From contig NC_133790.1 in assembly GCF_003597395.2 (NCBI RefSeq), positions 26,452,017 through 26,516,016 of the forward strand: 64,000 nt of DNA. Reading direction: 5' to 3'. Each line of letters opens with the position of its first letter. Within the stretch, counting starts at the first letter, position 1. Below the pieces are notes generated by a model. The model ran no database searches. It had not been told where the DNA came from and was given only the letters and a program-made list of their open reading frames with translations. Below are positions 22,621-34,340 of the stretch, piece after piece. Position numbers and translations under genes: made by a program. This stretch comes from Chelonoidis abingdonii. Taxonomy: Eukaryota; Chordata; Testudines; Testudinidae.

Positions 22621-23268
22621 TCTTGGCTTGGCCTCAGGCTCAGTCTATAATTCTTTCCAAACTTTGCTGTATAAAATAATCATGTACATGAAGTAAAACA
22701 GGAGTCTCATATACACACTTAATAACTCTTGTGTACTGTACAAGTGGGAATTCCACTTTAGAACCCCCAGAGCTTTCAAATGGTTCTCATTTTCAGCAGG
22801 ATTCCCCCGTGAGATCTAAAACTTCATATTTTGTCCCAACCTGCTGCTTCTCCTTTCTACCTCTTTTATTCTCCTCTAGATTCCCGGGGACAGACAGCTT
22901 CTTCATCGTCGTCTGTGGTTTTAGCTATGAGGCGTCTTGGAGCTGACAGCCCCGCTGTTTAGCTCTTGAGCCAAATGTCAGGGTTCTTTTCCACAATCCC
23001 ACATTTTCCAAATTAAACATGCAACTACTTCACAATTTAGAATGAAAGGCCGTGAGTCAAGATTTAAATTAAACTTATAAGATAAAGTTACAATAACTAC
23101 ACTCAATATTCTACATATCCGGCTGCCTAGATATTTGTCTTTCAGTGAAAGAAAAAGAGAGGATTACATGTTGCTGGACTCGTCTGTATGTATATATGTG
23201 CGTGACAGATATAGCATCTGTACATAGCGCATGCATATTGATGCTACCCTGACAGAAAATAAATAGAT
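22621..23268. other. Gene-free stretch downstream of the promoter-like block
   Basis: No splice donor followed by a recognisable exon, and no repeat family, is evident. A tatatatgtgcg-type alternating tract lies near 23190-23205. Confidence 0.4.
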
Positions 23269-23335
23269 ATAGATTCATAGTGGGAGGGGGGTTGTTTGTT
23301 TTTAAGGCCAGAAGGGACCATTAGATCATAGATAG
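23269..23335 (-). mobile_element. CR1 LINE 3'-end fragment
   Basis: The words agattcatag and aaggccagaagggaccatta then gatcata are the complement of the conserved CR1 3' untranslated end. It is interrupted by a G/T-rich run and lacks coding sequence. Confidence 0.65.
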
Positions 23336-23530
23336 GGCTAGAACTGGTTGGCGGGTCTTGAATTTTAAAATTTTGTCAACATTTTGAAATTCAGTGAAAA
23401 ACAGGCTTTTTGACAATATTTTCATAAATTCGCTCCCCCCACCCATTTTTCAACCAACTGCTGAGCTGGGTTTAATTTTTCAAATTTTGACAATCGTGAA
23501 TTTTAAACATTTTTTTGATTTTTAAGTACC
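23336..23530. repeat. AT-rich degenerate repeat block
   Basis: The words gaattttaaaattttgtcaa, cattttgaaattcag and ttcaaattttgacaatcgtg repeat in both senses. It is a member of the dispersed AT-rich group. Confidence 0.5.
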
Positions 23531-23830
23531 AAAAATATAAAAACATGAGCAGGAAAAATGTTCATGATTTCCACCCTCTTTTTATTTTCTCACACAGCTC
23601 AAGATGTAACGATGGAGATCTTCAAAGCCCAATGGTCCAGATCCAATGTCCGTTTAAGTTAACGGGGAGACTCTCATTGACTTCCGATCAGGCTGTAAAT
23701 GTAGGAGAGACACAATTTCACTTCCAGCTATCAAGAGGGTCACATTTCAAGATTCACCCTGATTTCCTTATGAAAGGTAAAAGATCGTCCTTTTAGAGAT
23801 ACAGTGTGAAAACAAGGGGAAAAGTGCATC

Positions 23831-24113
23831 TTAGGCCAGATCGACACTAGGAACACTTTATCAGGGTAAATATACCAGCTACTTGTGTGGACATAGCTTA
23901 TACTAGCAAAGTGGCACTTTTGCCAACATAGTTTTGCACACACACGAAGAAAAGAAACAAGTCAGACCAATAAAAGTGTAGTTTGACCAGCATAACTGAG
24001 TTTACATTAGGGTTTTTTGCTGGCACAGCTCTGTCAGTCAGGGATCACGCCTCTTCACACCCCTGACCAATGTAGCTGTGCCAGCAGAAGTCAGTAGCAT
24101 AGACCTGGCTTAA
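23831..24113. mobile_element. Harbinger-like MITE, ~280 bp
   Basis: The left end is ttaggccagatcgacact. The right end, reverse-complemented, is ttaagccaggtctatgct. A TTA sits at both edges, which fits the 3-bp TWA target of PIF/Harbinger elements. The interior has inverted words (gctggcacagctctg / tagctgtgccagcag). There is no transposase frame. Confidence 0.6.
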
Positions 24114-25021
24114 CGCAAAGCAGTCAGCAAAGACAGAAAAGTGATGAATTTTTTTACTTTGTTTTGTTGCCGCAGGGCATAATTAGGTGTGGAGAGGTGA
24201 GCATGGCAGCTGGAAATGCAAGTGGTGTATGTTTGAGAAGTGAGTATAGAAAGTGGAAGAGAAAGTGTGGTCAAAGGACAGAGCCCAGCATGGCATGTTC
24301 GTCCTCCAAACACATGGGTTCTACAAGTAGTTCTAGAAGTTCTACATGTTCTAGAAGTTCTACATGTTCTAGATGTAGTAATACAGCAGCGAGAGGCTAT
24401 AAAAATGTGACCTATAGCTGCCAAATCATGCGGAAAGGCATGCACAACTGCGATGTGTAGCACAGCCAGCTCACTGCATGGACAGCTCATTGGCACTTCT
24501 GCTGCCACTCCATGCTGATCTTCAAGTCTGCATGAAAGCCCATGGGAGATGTGCTTATTGTCTCTCTTTCTATGACTTGGTGGGAAGGCGCTGCTGCGCA
24601 GTTGACTGGTGTGTTAGACTGGTGTGCTTGTTGTGACCTCTGTCCTCCATCACTGTGATATGCTCCATATTGCATGCACAGGCCCACATCTTCTGTAAGA
24701 GTTGTCATGGAGCTGCTCATCATCAGTACTGACAAAAACATCCTTCCTGGCAATACCTGGCTTTTCACATCCCGTGGATGGACTCTGGCCTTGGTGGGCA
24801 TCCTTCCATTGTGCCCGTTGTTGTTCTCACTGTGACTCATGTCAGAGTGCTGGGCCTCCAGTTTCTGATGGGTGCTTGGCCATTCCCACTTCTTGGATAT
24901 ATATGCTGGTCTTTGTCTGTCACCAGCATACATCCCCAATACTATTAGTTACCTCTTCTTGTTCCCTGCTGGGTTTTCCCTCTTGAGCCATAGAACTAAC
25001 TAGCTGAGTTTGCTTGGGCTG
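24114..25021. other. Unexplained block with open frames and a minisatellite
   Basis: No repeat family is recognised. A 150-residue minus-strand frame (24939 to 24487) and a 98-residue plus-strand frame (24164-24460) overlap near 24460. Neither shows a domain I know. Minus-strand reading continues on the far side of the hAT insertion at 25030-25302 with a plausible-looking peptide segment (DTDGIAGISSLYMVAANN-like). This may be a decayed coding region from a transposon or retrogene that was later split. This is inference; there is no homology evidence. Confidence 0.25.
24330..24373 (+). repeat. 18-bp minisatellite, 2.4 copies
   Basis: The unit gttctagaagttctacat occurs at 24330-24347 and 24348-24365, with a third partial copy gttctaga. 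Because 18 is a multiple of three, the overlapping frame encodes a repeated Ser/Arg/Thr/Cys hexapeptide. Such short tandems arise readily by slippage. Confidence 0.9.
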
Positions 25022-25029
25022 GAGGAACG

Positions 25030-25302
25030 CAGGGCCAGCTCCAGGCCCCAGCACGCCAAGCGTGTGCTTGGGGCAGCATGCCGTGGGGGGCACTCTCCCG
25101 GTTGCCGGGAGGGCGGCAGGCTGCTCTGGAGGACCTCCCGCAGACGTCCCTGCGGATGCTTCACCGGAGCCACGGGACCAGCGGACCCCCCCACAGGGAA
25201 GCCTGCGGGAGGTCCACCGGAGCCGTGGGATCGGCAAGCGGCAGAGCACCCCCAGCGGCGTGCCGCCATGCTGGGGGCGGCGAAATTGCTAGAGCTGGCC
25301 CT
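25030..25302 (+). mobile_element. GC-rich hAT element, 273 bp, 7/8 TSD
   Basis: The ends are cagggccagctcc and, reverse-complemented, cagggccagctc. The flanks are gaggaacg (25022-25029) and gaggaaca (25303-25310). The interior is palindromic: ggacctcccgcag near 25130 is answered by ctgcgggaggtcc near 25206. It shares gtgtgcttggggcagcatgc-type words with the copy at 42853. No transposase is present. The long overlapping open frames here arise from high GC content. Confidence 0.82.
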
Positions 25303-25310
25303 GGAGGAAC

Positions 25311-25607
25311 AGAGTAGTTATTGGCTGCAACCATATACAAGGAGCTTATCCCAGCAATGCCATCAGTGTTTCCTTCACTTTACACTCCCTTATAGTGGCC
25401 TCATTCCTCTGTGAGCTGTGCATCTGCACAGACATCATCGTTTGAGGGAAAGGCCTGACTTATTATTGCCCTACATTTTGTGTAGTCAATTATACCAGTA
25501 CAAAGCAGCTGTAAAGGTAACCACTCTGATCTGCATTGGTGCAAATGACTAGCGGGTACAGGGTGAATCAGGCCTCTCATCTGCAGTTCAATCAATATTT
25601 CCCTTTC
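25311..25607. other. Gene-free stretch
   Basis: It is contiguous in character with the unexplained block before the hAT insertion. No repeat is recognised. Confidence 0.35.
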
Positions 25608-25942
25608 TAGGGTGACCAGACGTCCTGATTCAGGACTATCCTGATTTTGAGGAGTTTGTCCCGCATCCCGACCAGAGTATGATCGGGACGCCGTTTGTCC
25701 CGGTATTTTGTTTCCCGGTCTTCGGCGGCAATTCGGCGGAGAGTCCTTCAGTTGTGAGTGGTCTTTGGCGGTATTTCAGTGGTGGGTGCTTCTGTCTTTG
25801 GCAGCAAGATTTATTACCCGCCACCAAAATACCGCCAAAGACCGTCCATGACTGAAGGGCTCTCTGCTGAATTGCCGCTGAGCTCACGGACAGGTGAGTG
25901 TAAAAAAAAAAAATATTTTTCCCTTAACATCTGGTTACCCTC
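25608..25942. mobile_element. Inverted-repeat element with AGGGTGACCAGA termini
   Basis: The left terminus agggtgaccaga (25609-25620) matches the right terminus reverse-complemented, agggtaaccaga. Further in, cttcggcggcaattcggcgg and tctttggcggtatttcag are answered by ccgccaaagaccg and gctgaattgccgctgag, so most of the element folds on itself. It ends before an A12 tract plus tattttt. The superfamily is not certain because I see no clean TSD. The same terminal word closes both copies of the duplicated segment at 7.2 and 8.9 kb. Confidence 0.65.
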
Positions 25943-27484
25943 CTGTCCCAACAACCTCTGCACATGTACAAACAAGAGACACGGTGAACAGGATAGCTTG
26001 AGACCAAAGGGTGAAATAAATGGATCCTGGAATTAATAGTGCAAGTGGGGATGTGGAAGACGTGAGAACTTTAAAGCTGTGATTTTCTTTTAATTATTTT
26101 TATTTTAATTCTACAGGATGTAATTTATTTAGTTTGAAAAAAAAACATGTTTTTACTACATTCTGGGCCTTTCAGAGTTCTCAGGCTTTCAGAGCCAACT
26201 CTGACTTCTTTGTCAATGAGCACTTTGGAACCCTGAATTATTGGTCAAATGCTGGTCCTTAGTCACTGGGAACCACCTTTTTCTTACAAAATTAATTTGT
26301 TTTACTCCAAGATATTCAGAGCAATCAGCTGCCAGTGGCAGGAAAAATTCTAATAATAGCACATTCTAGGAGGAAGCCATTGGAAAGGGATGTTTTTCCC
26401 ATTTTCATATTCTGCATTGTCACAGCCTGTCCTTCGAAGATACCTGGGGGGTTTGGTTCAATGTGTTGTGCAGCTATACAGCATTACTAGTAAGTTACCA
26501 CTTTGAATCCAGCCTTTGTCAATGTCAAGCAAAAGTCATTGGGCCATATCCTGAGAGGTTCTGAGCACCTTTCTTGTTAGGCCAAAGCCCGAGGCCCCTC
26601 TCAGACAAACTCCCATTAAATAGGAATTGGACTTCAGCCTTTGGTCTGTCGGAAAATGAGAATGCTCAGCAGCCGTAGGCTTGTGCCTCAGTCACTTTGG
26701 GGCTCGGAGGCTGTATGAAGATGACTCTACTTGCTTTGATTCACAGGGGTTTTCACTCCTTGAGTTTTGATTTGAATGTTTTGGGTTTGAATGAGATCAA
26801 AGCTTTAAGTGAAACAGCCTGAGCCTCTGTGTTCTGCCGGGTTTCCACCAAGCTCCCTCCCTGCCACCTGATGAACTTGGCCCAGGTTCCCTCGAAACTG
26901 CTAGGAATTCATCCCAGGTTTGCTAAGAAGTGCAGAAATCCCATCCACCTTGACCCAGCTGTGGGGCTTGTAATGACGTTTTCCTATCATTGGGGTTTCA
27001 CTACAAAACTTTATGCATCTGGCAACGGTTGCATGGCCTCTCTGAAATGAGCTGGTAGGTCTTGTCAGGTCAATGCTTTGTGGACAGATGCCACAGATCA
27101 CAAAAGCCATGCAGACCGTTGGTACTCATCTTGAAACCCCAGCAAGATCAAGGTTTTAAACATGCCATGAAGAAGGAGAATGAATTTCTCCTTGACCACT
27201 GGAGCTTGTCCTATTTGGTACTCTGACAAGGGCTGGTACACAATAAGAGACGTTAAAGTTGTTCCTGCCATTTGGATAGAGGTCTTGTTCTCCAAGGCTT
27301 CTGGTCCCACTGCTTTCATCAACACTGAATTCTTTTTTTAAATAAAAGGAAAGTGATCAAACTGTTTTCCTCACCAGTACATTTGGTAAAACATTTTCTC
27401 CTGAGCTGAAACCCTCTGTGCAGATTTTCACCTGCCTGGGAGTAAAATTCCAGAATGGAGTTAATTATTTATGATTATAATTAT
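25943..27484. other. Gene-free stretch, mostly unique
   Basis: No exon or named repeat. 26840-27110 has overlapping open frames of about 70 residues with no domain. An A9 tract lies near 26137. Confidence 0.4.
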
Positions 27485-27705
27485 TGCTGTTATAATAGTG
27501 CCTAGAGACCCAACAAAGATTAGGCCCCATTATACTCGGTGCTGTACAAACACACACTAAGAGACAGTCCTCTGCCCTAACTGTCTAAATAGACCAGAAG
27601 TATTATTGTTCTCACTTTACAGATGGGAAAGTGAGACATGGAGGGATTAGTTGACTTATGCACACAAGGGAAATTGATGCCAAAGTAAGGCATTGAATGT
27701 AAAAG
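27485..27705 (-). mobile_element. Old L2/MIR-type composite relic
   Basis: 27485-27600 contains tagtgcctagagacccaaca and ggtgctgtacaaacacacac, then acagtcctctgccc, the complement of a widespread amniote LINE 3' end (see 60420-60525 in the other sense). 27600-27705 contains tattattgttctcactttac, agatgggaaagtgagaca and ttgacttatgcacacaag, the complement of the MIR 3' half. The two parts are adjacent, as is common for MIR next to L2-type tails. Confidence 0.6.
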
Positions 27706-27715
27706 CTTGTCTATG

Positions 27716-27990
27716 TTACCGGCTGGATTGATGGGCAGCGATCAATCCAGCAGGAGTCAATTTATCATATCTAGTCTAGACCCGATAAATCAACCACCGA
27801 GCACTCTCCGGTCGACTCTGGTACTCCACCAGGGCGAGAGGCGGAGTTGACAAGGGAGGGTCAGCCATCGACTTACCACAGTGAAGACACTGTGGTAAGC
27901 AGATCTAAGTACGTTGACTTCAGCTATGTTATTCAAGTAGCTGAACTTGCGTAACGTAGATCGATTTCTCCCCTCCCACCCCAGGCCTAA
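27716..27990. mobile_element. Palindromic MITE, ~275 bp
   Basis: There are several inverted pairs: ctggattgat/atcaatccag flanking a short loop (27723-27750), tcaatttatcatatctag answered by ctagacccgataaatcaa, and ccacagtg/cactgtgg (27878-27897). The texture matches a MITE recurrent in turtle DNA. The exact superfamily and TSD are unclear. Confidence 0.55.
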
Positions 27991-29342
27991 GTCTCATGAG
28001 TTTGTTTAGTGCCTTAACCACACGCCCATCCTTCCTCTCTGAAATGCAAGCTCCACTGTTGTTTCTTAGCTCTTTATATGTGTTTTTGATGTTAATACAT
28101 AGGCTCAGTATTTTCAACAGGTGTCACTGGTATAGTCCTTCCCTAAAAACGGAGTTCCTAAAAGAAACATTAACTAATGTTCAGCTATACTAGTAAGGCC
28201 TAGCAGGCCCCATTATAAAACTGTTCTCACATTAGTTCAGTTCTAGGCCTCTAGACTCCTTCAAATGTCATGCGACAAAGATAATTCTGTGAGTTGAGCT
28301 ACTGTCCACTAGCAGCTGAGCTGAGAACTTTCCTGGCTCCTCTCCTGAAAGGATGCACAACAGCCCCAAAGTGCTGAAGATGCCAGCTCCTTTCCCTTAG
28401 CTGGGAAGTAGCTTCTGCTGCAGAGGGCGATGGAGCTGAGTTGCTATTGCTAACCTTGGGCTTAAGAGACCTTGATGTCAAAGGAAAAGTATGTCTCTCA
28501 GGTGCCTAAAATGATTCAGCAGAGAGGGAGACCCTGGTCTCAGGGTCAGTCTCTGCCTCCACTCAGGGACGTGACATGTATGAAGCACTGAAAATCTTAA
28601 TGAAATAATCCTTCATTAAGTTCCTTCTCCCACCCACACAGTTCCAGTTCCTCGGTCCACAAAGACGATGGAGAGGGCAAGAAAGAAAGCAAAGTGGGAG
28701 TGAATAAGACAGGGGGACAGGTAACAGTGTGCTTGAGAAATGTGGAGAGTGAGATGAGGTAGCCAGTTCCTGGCTTCCTAAACACAACCCAAACCTTGCA
28801 ATATTTTGGCACAAGCCAGCCCAGTGATCTCCTGACAGAGCAATGTGGGGGATCAGAATCTGAGCTCAGCATGGTCTTTTGTAGAGTTGTGGGGAGCCAC
28901 TGCAGAATAGTCAAGTTAAGGCCCAAAGGGGGAACCTGAATCTATTTCCCACACCAGGTGAGCGTCCTAACTACTGAGGTGGGCACACTGTCTCTCTCAA
29001 CCTGGTTTTGAGTGAAAGTTTCCTCCTGGACCCAGGAAACCCATTTCAGTTTCTGACAAACAGGCATTTTCCAACCAAAAAGTAGTTTCGCTGAAAAATT
29101 CCCAACTTGCTCGCATCCTTTTTTCCTGAAGCTGCTGGGGGTTGGCTTAGAAAGGGCTGCGTAGGTTCTAACATAAATAGCTTTCCTTTTAGCACTTGTA
29201 CTTGGAGCCCTTGGGAAAGGTTTGTATGGAATACTGGCACATTCTGACCTTTTGGCAGCTTTATGAAAGGCCCAGGCGAAGGATTCATTGTTGTGGGTGG
29301 GGCCAGAGTTTGCATCAGGGGAGGGGCTGGGAGTTCTTGGCA
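27991..29342. other. Gene-free stretch
   Basis: There is no coding evidence. Near 28940-29095 is an old repeat trace (cccacaccaggtgagcgtcc followed by AT-rich ccaaccaaaaagtag words). Confidence 0.4.
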
Positions 29343-29379
29343 AAAGTCATAATAATAATAGAAAGCTTGACTAGTTAAT

Positions 29380-29525
29380 TTTCACAGTCCCCTGTGACAC
29401 AGGTAGGTGTCATTAGCTATTCTCAGGGTACGCATGGGGGAGCAGGGACAGATGTGACTTGCCCAGTTCTACCCAATGGATCAGTGGCAAAACTAGGATT
29501 AGAACTTGAGAGGCTGGCTCCTAGA
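29380..29525 (-). mobile_element. MIR SINE relic
   Basis: The words tgtgacttgcccagttctac and tcagtggcaaaactaggatt then agaactt follow the complement of the MIR core and tRNA-related part. The 3' part has the aataataat tract near 29352. It is strongly diverged. Confidence 0.55.
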
Positions 29526-29559
29526 ACCATGCTCATGCTAGAGGGTCCAATTTCCTCTG

Positions 29560-31369
29560 CCCCAGCTAAAAATGGGGCAACATTGTGAAACTGTATTAAA
29601 ATTGTTTGCACAGTGATGGCCAGTTGGACAACTGAGTGCAGCCACACAGAGTCATGGCACCAGAAAACCATTTGTTAGTTCCCTCACAAGCAGTGGCAAA
29701 ACGCCAACCAGAAAACCTCCCCTCCTCTGACATATTGGCCCTCTTCCTGTCCGAGGCCAGCCGTCCATAGGGCACTTACAGCAGCAATCGATTGTCTTCT
29801 CGTGGCAGAGGACAAATGGCTTTGCGGATTTTGTAGAGCCTTTTGGTAGGCCTCTGATGCCTTGGATCATGCAGTTGTGTTCTCTCATCTACAGGACCTG
29901 GCAGGTGTGAAGAGAACTGGTTTAAGCTGGCTCCATTTGTTCTTTTTTTAGACAGACCACTGAGGATGGTAAGGCGCAGCTACAGCTCTCTTCTCTCCTG
30001 AGGATTTTTGCCTGCTGAGCCTTGTTGGAGTCTATCTTGACACCTCTTTTGCTGCCTGGCTCTGTGAGGTGCTGAGCACCCTCACTTCACATTGACTTTA
30101 CTGGGAGTTGAAGGCACTTTACTTATAGGCCCATTCCAACTCCTGCTGAAGTCAAGGAAAATGTCCATTCACTACAGAAACCATGCAACAGGTCTCCATC
30201 TCATTGGTGTATAGATGCTGCATGGGGTTTCTTCAGCTGATAGGCATTCATGGGTATGGTGTTCTCAGTGGAGAGTCCATGACTGAGGACAGTTTTCACT
30301 GAACAATAGACGTAGGCCTGCTCTCCCCAACTTTAGGAAGTGCAATTAGATACTACTCTGTAATCAGGAGTTTCCCCAAATTACCATGTTGTAAGCTCTC
30401 CTAGACATGAGAGGGAAGAGAATTGTTCTGTCCAGAGAATGTCTTTTTTGTCTTTAATTTTGCAGGTACTATGACAAGGGGCACTTTAGAAAGACACATG
30501 GTCGCACACAGTTTCACACCACTCTGGTTATACACTTTGTTATAGTCAGTTGTGTCGGGTTTTCCTCCCACTGGAAGGCTAGTGGCTATCAATGTCTTGG
30601 GGTTTCTTTTTTGGTTTCGACAGGGTTATTGCTTGGATGGCCATTTCCTAGAGCGGTTGGGACTTACTGAAGGCTTGTTCTGGGAATGCATTGTGGTTAT
30701 AGCTGGCAGCTGCTTGTTGTGGTTGTAACTGATGTAGATATTTGCTGGCTGTAGTAGTTGTTTCAGCATATGGTGTGTGTTGATGGCTTGTTTCCTGTGC
30801 TTCTTGCGTCTTCAGCTCCTTTTTTGTCATGGTCATTGTGTCTCTTTTGGGTTCTGATTTTTGGTTAGCATGTAACCTTGGAGACTGTTGCTGCTCCTTG
30901 TCTCCTATTGTTGTCGTTTCTTGTTCACCGTTATTTGTTGCAATGAATAATATGTGGTGGTGGTTTTTCAGCCTGAGCCTTTGCTCTGAGTGTTTGGTGT
31001 TTGTACTATCGCAGCGGATTTCCTGGGTAAACCCTTAGAGCTTGGAAAAAGAACAGTCAAGTTTTCCCTCTTAGTCATTTGTGAAACTCAAACAAGATCT
31101 TGTTCAGCTCAACCACTAAAACTTGGAGATCAAACTGAAACTGAAATGCTCCCACAACACAGAAACTCACTCCTTCCTCCATTCCACTTCCCCCCCTCCG
31201 CAATCCACTTCTTCAGGCCAACCACAAATAGAAGGAAAATGTGCCCACCATTAACCAGGCTGGACATAGTTCCATTGAATGGGATTTGTTTGGGTGATGC
31301 GCCATTGTTAATGATGCTATTGGCTCTGTAGCCATTCAAGAACTTTTTACTCCCTAAAATGAAATCACA
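29560..31369. other. Gene-free stretch with strand-asymmetric T/G-rich zone
   Basis: 30030-30130 has an old-repeat trace (gaggtgctgagcaccctcac, cattgactttactgggag). From 30600 to 31030 the plus strand is markedly T and G rich (ttgttgtggttgtaactgat-like words). I cannot assign it to a family and see no conserved frame. Confidence 0.35.
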
Positions 31370-31432
31370 GAAATGTAGGACTGGAAGGGACCTCAAGAGG
31401 TCATCTAGTCCAGTCCCCTTCACTCAAGGTAG
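31370..31432 (-). mobile_element. CR1 LINE 3'-end fragment
   Basis: aatgtaggactggaagggac followed by ctcaagaggtcatctagtcc is the complement of the CR1 3' end. The same end is used as the tail of the Cry I SINE. Confidence 0.85.
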
Positions 31433-31960
31433 GACTATGAACAGAAGAATGGCCCTACTGGGTCAGACTATAGGTCCATCTAGCCCAGTATTTTGTCTTC
31501 CAACAGTGGCCAGTGCCAAGTGCCCCAGAGGGAATGAACAGAACAGGGAATCATCAAGTGATCCATCCCCTGTTGCTCATTCCCAGCTTCTGGCAAACAG
31601 AATGTAATAACTAGACCACGCCTGACACATGTTTATCTATTCTGTTCTTAAAAATCGCCAGTGATGGAGATTCTGCAACCTCCCTAGGCAATTTTGTTTC
31701 AGTGCATAACTACCCTGATAGGAAGTTTTTTCTAATGTCCAACCTAATGTCTTTGCTACCATTTAAGCCCATTGCTTCTTGTCATGTCCTCAGAGGTTAG
31801 GAAGAACAATTTTTCACTCTTCTCTTTGTAATAACCTTTTATGAACTTGAAAACTGTTATCATACCCCTCCTCCCAGTCTTTTCTTCACCAGACTAAACA
31901 AACCCACTTTTTCAAACCTAATTTTGCTTGGAGAATTCTTATTTTTCTTTGCCTTCTGTT
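31433..31960 (-). mobile_element. CR1 LINE 3' UTR and C-terminal RT remnant
   Basis: From the left it holds agaatggccctactgggtca, gtccatctagcccagtattt and the 3' UTR, then the complement of the RT C-terminal coding part (ggagattctgcaacctccct, ttatgaacttgaaaactgtt, tcttttcttcaccagactaa). It is 5'-truncated and has stops. It lies in opposite orientation to the CR1 at 32.7-33.6 kb. Confidence 0.85.
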
Positions 31961-32700
31961 CGCTTTGCTTCTTGAGTATAATTGTCACTACTGAAGAAAG
32001 GTTCTGGTCATACCTGAGGGGGAAAAGGAGGGGCACCTCAGTGCCACCTTTTCCCATGTTAAGTGAAACTGGCCTATTTTGGTATATGGCTAAAAGCCTC
32101 AAGAAATTTAACTCTCTTCTTCTATGCCTGTGGTGTGAGAGTGTTGCATGTTTTATTAAAACTGTAGGATTTTTTCACTATGGTGTTTTTTAAATAGCAA
32201 AAGTCATGAGGTGATCATGATGGAAAGCCTGGAATGAGAGTAACTAGAGTCACAGGGATTTTGTGGAAATTCCACTCCGTTCTCTCTCTTTTTTTATTTT
32301 GAAATTTTGCAAGAAAAAGTTTATAGAAAAATTGAAATTCAAAAAAAATATAGAGCAGCTTTAATAGTAATTGAAAAGTCAAATGTCAGGATGCTGCTGT
32401 GTCTCACTGTAGTGCCAATAACTGGAACCTTGCTTGTGCTATGTTAACAGTAAACAGATGTGCGGATACTAGCTTGCAATACTGAATCGAACCAATTTAC
32501 TAGTCGGTTTGCTTTCAAAGGCCCTGTTCTGTCACACTTACTTATATGGAGTAGCACCTTACTCCATAAGAGGCAACACTAAAACCAATGGTAGATACTA
32601 CCCAATGTGGGTAATAATAGCAGAAACTGGACTGAAATGTCTGTTACTACACTGGAGAAAGGAAGAAACTTCACCACCACTGGAGGAATTCAGCTTCACT
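31961..32700. other. Gene-free spacer between two CR1 copies
   Basis: A short AT-rich patch lies at 32270-32350. 32508-32600 carries an inverted ctccat/atggag-type old repeat (cacacttacttatatggagt, agcaccttactccataag). No gene. Confidence 0.4.
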
Positions 32701-33632
32701 TTAAGGGCCGGATTCTGATTCCCGCAACAAAACGACCTCAGAAATTCAACATTTATAAGTGCAAAGTAATGCATATTGGAAAAAATAATCCCAATCATAC
32801 ATGTATAATGATGGGTTCTAAATTGGTGATTACCACTTAAAGAAATCTTGGAGTGGATAGTTCTCTGAAAATTTCAGTTCAATGTGCAGCAGCCATTTAA
32901 AAAAAAAAAAAAAAAGCTATCCATGTTAGGAAAGGGATATATAATAAAACAGAAAATACCATAATGCCACTGCATAAATCCATGGTACGCCCACACCTTG
33001 AATTCTGTGTCCAGTTCTGGTTTCTCCATCTCGGAAAGGATATAGCGGAAATGGCAGAAGTTCAGAGAAGGGCAACAAAGATGATCAAGGGAATGGAGAG
33101 ACTAAAAAGATTAAAGATGTTCAACTTAACAAGAGATGACTAAAGGGAGATATGATAGAGATCCATAAGATCATGAATGGTGTGGAAAAAATGAATCAAG
33201 AAGTCTTATTTATCTGTTCCCACAATATAAAAACCAGGGGTCACCCAATGAAGTTGATAGGCAACAGGTTTAGTACAAACAAGAGGAAGTATTTCTTCAT
33301 ACAATGCACAATTAACCTGTGGGACTCATTGTCATGAAATGTTGTGATGGCCAAAAGTATGACTGGGTTCAAAAAAGAACTAGCTAAGTTAATGGAGGAT
33401 TGGTCCCTCAATGGCTATTAGCCAAGATGGTCAAGGATGCAACTCCATGCTTGGAGTGACTCTATACCTCTGACTGCCAGAAGCTAGGAGTAGAGGACAA
33501 GGGTGGATCACTCCAAAATTTCACTGTTCTGTACCCTCTCCCTCATGGCCTGATACTGGTCACTGTCAGAGGGAGGATACTGGGCTAGATAGACCATTGG
33601 TCTAACCCAGTATGTCAGCTCTTATGTTTTTA
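32701..33632 (+). pseudogene. CR1 LINE, degenerate RT C-terminus plus 3' UTR
   Basis: Recognisable protein blocks are FNIYKCKVMHIGKNNP (from about 32738), MVRPHLEFCVQFW (32982-33020) and VQRRATKMIKGME (33060-33098). All three are conserved at the end of the CR1 reverse transcriptase. Stops and a poly(A)17 insertion near 32898 break the frame. The 3' UTR follows (gggtcacccaatgaagttga, ctgggctagatagaccattg) and ends near ctcttatgttt. The element lacks its 5' part, as most CR1 copies do. Confidence 0.85.
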
Positions 33633-33657
33633 TTGCTCACGGTGAGTCATATTTTAG

Positions 33658-33865
33658 GCCTTGATCCTGCAAAGACATGCACTGTGAGTAGTGCTGTTGA
33701 AGTTCATTGGGCAGTACTCCCATTTAATTCAGTTGGATTATTCATAGAATCCGATCCAAGCCCATTGAACTCAATGGCAAGAACTGCCACTGATTTCAAT
33801 GGAGCTGGATCAGGCCTACTGTGTAAAAAGTTACGCCTGTGCATAAGTCTTTGCAGAATCAAGGC
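33658..33865. mobile_element. Palindromic repeat with GATCCTGCAAAGAC ends
   Basis: gccttgatcctgcaaagaca at the left is answered at the right by a reverse complement reading gccttgattctgcaaagact. The interior alternates cattga/tcaatg words (gttcattgggcagtactccc, gaactcaatggcaag, gatttcaatggagc). This is a foldback element of a type spread through reptile genomes. No TSD was established. Confidence 0.6.
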
Positions 33866-34340
33866 TTTACTCGATAAGCAGTCCCATTGATTTAAAAAGG
33901 TCTTTTCATAGAGCAATGTAAGTGACATCTCTTTAGGAGGCTCGTTCTATCACTTCTCCACTTGCCTTCTTGTGGTAGAGGTGTTCTTAACCAAAAGGAG
34001 GGCAGTGAAAGCCAAGTGTCTGGCACCCTATAACCAGATTACTCCTGGCAGAGGGTGCTCGTTCACCATGGTAATCAGTCCACCTAGGAAAAGGACTCCT
34101 ATTTCAAACCAAGAATATCAGGCACGGCCAGCCAGTTTGTAAAAATTCTGCCCATCACACATACTCTATGGGTCTTCTTCTTCAGGCAGTATATGAGTAC
34201 AATGCTAGGGCATCCCCTGACTGTAATGCATAAATGCTTTTCCTAATGACTGTGAAAAACAGGAAAAGGCTTTTGCGTTCTGGGTGCATGCAGCTAGAGA
34301 AACAAGCCCCCAACAACTACATTCTGCTTCCCTGAATGCA
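33866..34340. other. Gene-free stretch before the RTE-type LINE
   Basis: No repeat is clearly recognised, although the 5' end of the LINE could extend into it. Confidence 0.35.

Noticed and set aside
24330..24373. Possible CRISPR-like array
   Set aside because: The 18-bp units abut directly without spacers, so it is a minisatellite. The host is a vertebrate.
24920..25414. Several long overlapping frames around 25.0-25.4 kb
   Set aside because: Caused by the GC-rich palindromic hAT element; they cross its TSDs.
25608..25942. Assignment of the AGGGTGACCAGA element to hAT or mariner
   Set aside because: No clean 8-bp or TA duplication could be shown, so I left the superfamily open.
32738..33337. 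Short open frames that could be read as small genes
   Set aside because: They carry CR1 reverse-transcriptase motifs broken by stops; they are LINE remnants.
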